DNA from: Mycoplasmopsis canis PG 14
GTDB lineage: Bacteria; Bacillota_I; Bacilli_A; Mycoplasmatales; Metamycoplasmataceae
DNA length: 64,000 nucleotides
Reading direction: 5' to 3'
Assembly (NCBI RefSeq): GCF_001553195.1
Contig: NZ_CP014281.1
Coordinates: forward strand, 620,001-684,000
Each line of letters begins with the position of its first letter. Positions within the stretch are counted from its first letter, which is position 1. Made by a program: the position numbers and the translations under genes. Positions 58,958 through 64,000 of this stretch are shown piece after piece. The notes under the pieces were generated by a model. It saw only the letters and a program-made list of their open reading frames with translations. It did not search any database and was not told the DNA's origin.

Positions 58958-59980
58958 TTATTCTCCTCCTTGTTTTAATTCATAACCATGTTCACGAAGT
59001 TTTTCAATAATTTCATCTATTGATTTTCTTCCTAAGTTTTTTGTACTTTCAAGTTCTTCTAAAGTCATATTTGCAATTTGACTAATTTTTCTCTTATTGC
59101 TTTTTCTTAAAGCATTAAGTGAACGAACTGATAATCCAAGTTGTGTAATATCTAAATCATCTTCTTCTTGTTGAGGTTCTTCTTCTTGTGGTTCTTCAAA
59201 AATCTTAATTTCTTCCATATTATCAACATCACCAATAACTTGGAACATTCCAATTAAAATTTTTGACCCTTCTTTAATAGCCTCTTTAGCTGTTATTGTT
59301 CCGTCAGTTACTACTGTAAATTCTAGCTCTTCTTCGATTTTTGGTGAAGATGAGTTTAATTCTTTAAAATTATATGCTACTTTTTTAACTGGTGAGAAAT
59401 CAGAGTCTACTGCGATAAATTCTGATTTTCCGCTAACTATGTCTGTAAGTGTTTGCAATTTACTTTTTACATTTGAATCATCTATATATGTTTTATTTTC
59501 TTCAAAAGACATAAATCCACGTCCAGCTCTTAAATACATTTCTAATTTTAAAGCATTTGGTTTTGAAGTTTCAGCAATATGAATTGAAGGATCAATAACT
59601 TGAATTCCAGGGTTACTTACTTCCATCAATGAAGAAGTAACGATACCAGCTTCATTAGAAGATAATTTGACTTTTATAATTTCATTTTCTGAAACGAAAT
59701 CTGGATTATATGTAAAACGAACTTTTCTTAGGTTCATAATAATTGATGGAACATCTTCTACAACATCCTTAACAGTTGTAAACTCATGTTCAGCACCTTC
59801 GATTCTTACACAAAATGGTGCTAAAGTAGTTATGTTTGATAGGATAACTCTTCTTAATGCAACACCAAGTGTGTTACCGAATCCTCTTTCAAGTCCAGAT
59901 AATGAGAAAGTAACTTCGTTTTTCATTACTTCTTTAAATTCTAATTTTTCTCTATAAGATAAAGGTTTCATTTTTTCCAT
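58958..59980 (-). CDS. rpoA: RNA polymerase subunit alpha
   Basis: 340 residues. The N-terminal dimerisation domain (SGLERGFGNTLGVALRRVILSN) and the C-terminal domain (LGLSVRSLNALRKSNKRKISQIA; LESTKNLGRKSIDEIIEKL) are complete. An upstream in-frame ATG at 59986 directly touches AAGGAG, so the ATG at 59980, six bases after it, is the better start. An acidic Glu/Gln-rich linker joins the domains. Confidence 0.98.
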   Translation of the reverse strand: MEKMKPLSYREKLEFKEVMKNEVTFSLSGLERGFGNTLGVALRRVILSNITTLAPFCVRIEGAEHEFTTVKDVVEDVPSIIMNLRKVRFTYNPDFVSENEIIKVKLSSNEAGIVTSSLMEVSNPGIQVIDPSIHIAETSKPNALKLEMYLRAGRGFMSFEENKTYIDDSNVKSKLQTLTDIVSGKSEFIAVDSDFSPVKKVAYNFKELNSSSPKIEEELEFTVVTDGTITAKEAIKEGSKILIGMFQVIGDVDNMEEIKIFEEPQEEEPQQEEDDLDITQLGLSVRSLNALRKSNKRKISQIANMTLEELESTKNLGRKSIDEIIEKLREHGYELKQGGE

Positions 59981-60010
59981 TATCATCTCCTTTATTTAAA
60001 ATGTTATGAA

Positions 60011-60400
60011 TTATTTTCTTGCACGTTCACGTTTTAAAACACGTTTTGGTGGTCTTGTACCGTTGTGTGGGATTGGTGTAACATCTTTAATTTCTGTAAC
60101 AGTAATTCCTGAAACTTCAATTTGTTTTTTAGCAGCATCTTTACCTGCTCCTAAACCTTTTAATTCAACTTTAACTGTTTTAATACCATGCTCTTTAGCA
60201 GCTTCTGCAGCTGCTGCTGCAGCTAAACCAGCTGCATATGGAGTTTTTTTCTTAGTTCCTTTGTAACCAATAGCTCCAGCAGATGATCAAGCAATAACAT
60301 CACCTTTTTCGTCAGCAAATGTAACAATAGTATTTTGGTTTGTTGAGTGAATGTGCACAACACCGCTAACTATATTTTTTTTCTTAGTTTTACGAGCCAT
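60011..60400 (-). CDS. rpsK: 30S ribosomal protein S11
   Basis: 129 residues. Diagnostic blocks: [34 protein letters not shown], and [20 protein letters not shown] at the C-terminus. Part of the platform of the small subunit. In the order rpsM-rpsK-rpoA-rplQ, as in most bacteria. Confidence 0.98.
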
Positions 60401-60402
60401 TA

Positions 60403-60771
60403 TTATTTACCTTTCTTTCCAGCAACAGTTTTTCTTGGACCTTTACGTGTACGAGCATTCTTTTGAGTTGATTGTCCACGTACTGGTAATCCTTTACGGT
60501 GTCTTATTCCACGGTAGCATTTAATTTCCATTAAACGTTTAATGTTTAATGTTGTTTCTCTACGTAAATCACCTTCTGTTAAATAAACTTTTGCTTCTTC
60601 ACGAATTCTTGATAACTCTTCTTCAGTTAAGTTTTGAACACGAGTATCTTCGTTAATGTTTGCTTTTTTACAAATTTCTTTTGCTAATGATTTTCCAATA
60701 CCATAAATGTATGTTAATGAAATAACAACACGTTTATTATTTGGAATTTCGACGTTTAAAATTCTAGCCAT
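60403..60771 (-). CDS. rpsM: 30S ribosomal protein S13
   Basis: 122 residues. [26 protein letters not shown] at the N-terminus, [27 protein letters not shown] at the C-terminus. Contacts the P-site tRNA and the large subunit. Two bases before rpsK. Confidence 0.98.
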   Translation of the reverse strand: MARILNVEIPNNKRVVISLTYIYGIGKSLAKEICKKANINEDTRVQNLTEEELSRIREEAKVYLTEGDLRRETTLNIKRLMEIKCYRGIRHRKGLPVRGQSTQKNARTRKGPRKTVAGKKGK

Positions 60772-60790
60772 TCTCTATATTTCCTTTCAA

Positions 60791-60904
60791 TTACCCTTGT
60801 CTTTGTTTGTGTTTTGGTTGAACACAAATTACACGATTCACACCTTTACGTTTAATCATTTTACAGTCTTTACACATTCTTTTAACACTTGCTCTAACTT
60901 TCAT
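60791..60904 (-). CDS. rpmJ: 50S ribosomal protein L36
   Basis: 37 residues: [19 protein letters not shown] then a basic tail ending KHKQRQG. The zinc-ribbon ligands Cys11, Cys14, Cys27 and His32 are present, so this is the zinc-binding form. AAGGAG precedes the ATG. Too short for automatic ORF cut-offs but clear. Confidence 0.97.
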   Translation of the reverse strand: MKVRASVKRMCKDCKMIKRKGVNRVICVQPKHKQRQG

Positions 60905-60918
60905 GTTTTACTCCTTAA

Positions 60919-61137
60919 TTATTTATGTCTGTAAACAATTCTTCCTTGAGTCAAATCATAAGGACTAATTTCTACATCTACAACATCACCAGGTAAAATT
61001 CTAATATGATTAACTCTCATTTTACCTGAAATATGAGCTTTAATAAGTGCACCGTTATCTTCTAGCTCAACAGTATATAAATCTGTTGTGTGAGCTTCTT
61101 TTACAGTTGCTTTAAATTTTATTGCATCTTTTGCCAA
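60919..61137 (-). CDS. infA: Translation initiation factor IF-1, TTG start
   Basis: 72 residues. The family match begins at [12 protein letters not shown]; the S1/OB-fold core includes [20 protein letters not shown] and [13 protein letters not shown]. No ATG occurs at this position: the codon is TTG, preceded by GAAAGGA at the right distance. An upstream ATG at 61173 lies inside map and would add 12 residues foreign to IF-1. TTG starts for infA may keep expression low. It starts one base after the map stop. Confidence 0.9.
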   Translation of the reverse strand: MAKDAIKFKATVKEAHTTDLYTVELEDNGALIKAHISGKMRVNHIRILPGDVVDVEISPYDLTQGRIVYRHK

Positions 61138-61138
61138 A

Positions 61139-61888
61139 TTAAATTCCTTTCGTAAGAACAATACCTTTTCCATCTTTTATCAAAACAGTATGTTCATAAT
61201 GAGCTGTATTTTTTTTGTCAGCGCTAATAACAGTTCAGCCATCTTTAAGTATTTTTATTCCACTGCTTTGAGTTATCATTGGTTCAATACAAATAACCAT
61301 TCCATCTTTCAATAATGGTCCAGTACCTTTTCTTCCGTCATTTGGTATATATGGATCTTCATGTAGTTCTAATCCAATTCCATGACCAGAAAATTCATCA
61401 GGTGTATATAAATTGTTCTTTTTGATGTATTGACCTATTGCAGCTGCTATATCACCTACTCTGGCACCTTTTTTAATAGCTTTTACTCCAGCTCAAAACG
61501 AACCTTCAGCAACAGCTATCAACTTCTTATCCATTTCAGAAACGTTACCAACAGCTTTAGTAAATGCACTATCGCTATTATAACCTTCTCATATGCAGCC
61601 TAGATCAACACTAACTAAATCCCCATCCTTAACAATATAGTTAGATGGAATACCATGGATCAATTCTTCATTAACAGATATACAAGCTGTCGCAGGGAAA
61701 CCATATAAACCTAAAAAGGCTGGCTTTGCCCCCCGCTTTACAATTTCTTTAAAAGCTAATTGATCAATATCTTTTAAAGAAACCCCTGGTCTTATAAAGT
61801 CTCAAACTACTTTTTTAACCTCTGCCAAGATTTCGCAACTTTTAGTTATCTTCTCAATCTCTATATTTGTTTTAATTTTTATAGCCAT
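61139..61888 (-). CDS. map: Methionine aminopeptidase
   Basis: 249 residues, type I. Metal ligands: Asp in [17 protein letters not shown] (both Asp), His in [11 protein letters not shown], Glu in VICIEPM and Glu in HYEHTVLI. It removes the initiator methionine from nascent proteins. GGAGG precedes the ATG. Read with TGA as Trp. In the conserved secY-adk-map-infA order. Confidence 0.97.
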
Positions 61889-61910
61889 AAATACCTCCAC
61901 AAATCGCAAT

Positions 61911-61940
61911 AAAAAAGATACTTTTACTAAAAGTATCTAA
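61911..61940 (-). terminator. Hairpin between adk and map
   Basis: AGATACTTTTA and TAAAAGTATCT form a perfect stem, followed by a T run on the minus strand. It suggests partial termination or a separate transcript start for map. Confidence 0.7.
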
Positions 61941-61954
61941 ATTTTATCATTTTT

Positions 61955-62596
61955 TTATATTTTTTCAAGAACTTTTTTGGCAACTGTGTTTGGATCTTCT
62001 AAGGCTACTATTGATATTAATTCATCTTTTTCTTCATAATATTTTAGCAGTGGTTGCGTTTGTTCTTGATAAATTTTTAACCTATTTTTAATTTTCTCTG
62101 GGTTATCATCTTCTCTAGTTATTAATGCTGATCCATCAATATCGCAAACACCTTCTATTTTAGAAGGCTGGAATTTAACATGATAACCAGTACCGCATTG
62201 AGAACACATTCTTCTACCGCTTAATCTTTCAATAATAACCTCGTGTGGTACTGTTAATTGGATAGTTTTAAAATCAAAATCTTTTTGGTTTTTTAAAAAC
62301 TCAGCTTGAGCAATTGTTCTTGGAAATCCATCAAGTATGAAGTATTTTCCTTCATTTTTTAATTTTGTAATAGCATTAAGCACTATCTCGTTTGTTACTT
62401 CATCAGGAACATATCCACCTGAATGAACATAGAACTCAACTTTCTTACCTAACTCAGCAGTTTTATTTTTAATTTCGTTTCTAAAAATATTACCTGTTGA
62501 TAAGTGTATTAAATTTGTTTCTTGAGCAATAATACCAGCAACTGTTCCTTTTCCAGCTCCAGGTTCACCCATAAAAATTAAATTAGTTTTTATCAT
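61955..62596 (-). CDS. adk: Adenylate kinase
   Basis: 213 residues. P-loop MGEPGAGKGTVAG; AMP-binding LSTGNIFRNEI; LDGFPRTIAQAEFL; LID domain with zinc ligands CSQCGTGYH ... CDIDG (Cys-Cys-Cys-Asp). Balances AMP, ADP and ATP. Its ATG overlaps the end of secY by seven bases. Confidence 0.98.
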   Translation of the reverse strand: MIKTNLIFMGEPGAGKGTVAGIIAQETNLIHLSTGNIFRNEIKNKTAELGKKVEFYVHSGGYVPDEVTNEIVLNAITKLKNEGKYFILDGFPRTIAQAEFLKNQKDFDFKTIQLTVPHEVIIERLSGRRMCSQCGTGYHVKFQPSKIEGVCDIDGSALITREDDNPEKIKNRLKIYQEQTQPLLKYYEEKDELISIVALEDPNTVAKKVLEKI

Positions 62597-64000
62597 AATA
62601 ATCCCTCGTCTTTTTTGATTTGATCATCACCTAAATCAGCTAGTTCCACATTTTTATAAGTTTCTTTCTTGGCTAATGAAAGTTTATGTGATTTTCTTCT
62701 CGCTTGTAATTGACTAACAGTTTCTAAAGCAGTTGATACAAGAATCATTAAACTAGTTCCTCCGAAAGCTATACTTTGAGGTAATATACCAGTCATGATT
62801 TGTACGAATTGCATACTTGCCAATATAACTAAGTAAAAAGCTGAAAATACACTCAATCTAAATACAACTGCTATTAAGTAATCTTGAGTATCCTCACCAG
62901 GACGTACACCAGGTATATATGTAGAGTTTTTAGTAAAGTCCTCAGCTACCTTATCTACTTTTGATTGTTGAATACCCATAAGAAGAGAAAATACAAAAAC
63001 AATACCTACTAAAAGACTAAAACCTAATGGAGCGGTAAATTGTAAATTAATATTAATTCATTGTTTAGCAGCATTTGTGTCTGGTAATATATTTGCGATC
63101 ATTGAAGGGAATGAAAGCACCATCATCGCAAAAATAATTGGCATAATTCCACCAGGATTTAGTTTTATTGGTAACTTTCCTATTTCTTTCTTTGTTTTTG
63201 ATCTACCAGCACCAACTTGTTGAATTGGGATGTGTCTTTCCGCAACATAAACAATTGCTATAATTAATAGAATTAATAAATATGCAAATATATAAGCAAT
63301 AAAGCTTAAAATACTTGATGTTAAACTGTTTCCCTTTAAGTCACCAATATAATAAATATACGCTGATTGAAATTGAAACGGAAGTCTTGAAGCTATACCT
63401 GTAAAAATGATTAAACTTGTTCCGTTTCCAATTCCTTTATTTGTTATTTGCTCAGAAATAAATAAAGCAAATAATGAAGCGGCAGTTAATATCATTGGAA
63501 CCAAGAAATAAACAATTGTACTTTCTGAAAAAGCATCAGTACCTACTATTTGTATGAAGCTTGATCTTTGATTTCCACTTGATAAAGATCTTGTAAGAAA
63601 AACTGCTTGCGGGTAAGCTATTATTAATGTTACAAATCTTGTAATAACATTTATTTTTTTTCTTCCTTGTGGTCCTGATTGACTCATTTTATAAATTGGT
63701 GGTACCAATTTAGATTGTAAAATCATCATTATTAATGAAGCGTTAATAAAAGGACTTATACCTAAAGCAAATAATGAAAATTGACGTAATCCTCCACCAC
63801 CAATTAAATTTAGTGTATTTAAAAATGAATTATCATTAATTTGATTGATGTTCGCCACTTTGATAAAAGGTGCGGTAATAGTTGTTCCTAGAACAAAAAT
63901 TATTAATAAGATTGATGTATAAATACCTTTTTTTAAGATTTCTCTTTTGCTTCAAAATTCTTTTCAATTATTACTAAATTTATAACCAAATTTAGATAAT
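62590..64000 (-). CDS. secY: Preprotein translocase subunit SecY (5' end beyond window)
   Basis: About 470 residues visible, lacking only the first few. Landmarks: WSKREILKKGIYTSILLI (helix 1), GISPFINASLIMM (helix 2), FISEQITNKGIGNGTSLIIF, YVAERHIPIQQV (cytosolic loop 4-5), PGGIMPIIFA, and STYIPGVRPGEDT. The C-terminal cytosolic loop and tail follow. It is the protein-conducting channel. With TGA as Trp the true end is ...EGLLW and TAA at 62590-62592, three bases beyond the apparent TGA stop. Confidence 0.97.

Noticed and set aside
59981-59986. ATG at 59986 as rpoA start
   Set aside because: It directly abuts AAGGAG with no spacing; the ATG at 59980 has six bases of spacing and matches the family N-terminus.
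61138-61173. Upstream ATG of infA at 61173
   Set aside because: It lies in the map gene in another frame, and the added residues do not belong to IF-1; the TTG has a proper ribosome-binding site.

Overview
The window is AT-rich and reads UGA as tryptophan: dozens of long frames are open only if TGA codes for Trp, including conserved positions in MalF, GH65, UvrB and SecY. Together with the many lipoprotein signals, the absence of cell-wall genes and the UvrB, FtsY-YlxM and secY-to-rplQ blocks, this points to a mycoplasma, most likely of the Hominis group (Mycoplasmopsis/Metamycoplasma-like). I cannot fix the species from sequence alone.

Layout. 1-13.4 kb holds surface and host-interaction genes: a coiled-coil surface protein running off the left edge, a membrane-anchored IdeS/Mac-type cysteine protease, an IS256-family remnant, and a 2,327-residue protein of repeated fibronectin-III-like domains. 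13.7-17.4 kb holds two peptidases (PepP, Pip), MsrB and a class II Fic protein. 17.6-19.7 kb holds a DUF31/MIP-type serine protease lipoprotein and a candidate small RNA. 20-26.8 kb is a glucan operon (pullulanase, GH13 glucosidase, GH65 phosphorylase, beta-phosphoglucomutase). 26.9-31.3 kb holds an aldehyde dehydrogenase, a frameshifted DUF1016 nuclease-like gene, a solo IS256 end and a surface protein truncated by that end. 31.4-46.1 kb is a second carbohydrate block: GntR regulator, cytosolic and lipoprotein GH13 amylases, and an ABC importer operon with a 1,020-residue MalF carrying a huge coiled coil and three extra membrane proteins. 46.5-53.9 kb holds a lipoprotein, fruK-fruA, a ROK kinase, small HTH and TM2 proteins and an MFS transporter. 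54-64 kb is housekeeping: ftsY-ylxM, uvrB, rplQ-rpoA-rpsK-rpsM-rpmJ-infA-map-adk-secY.

How it fits together. A surface amylase would cut glycogen or starch outside the cell. The binding lipoprotein and MalFG-MsmK import the oligosaccharides. Pullulanase, GH13 enzymes, GH65 phosphorylase, beta-PGM and the ROK kinase would turn them into glucose 6-phosphate, partly by phosphorolysis. A palindrome of the form TTGA-N4-TCAA lies upstream of all four glucan/maltodextrin transcription units, and a degenerate copy lies before the ROK kinase. The GntR/UTRA gene in the block is the natural candidate regulator. This regulon, the MalF coiled-coil fusion, the two unrelated candidate immunoglobulin proteases and the IS256 scars are the most notable content.
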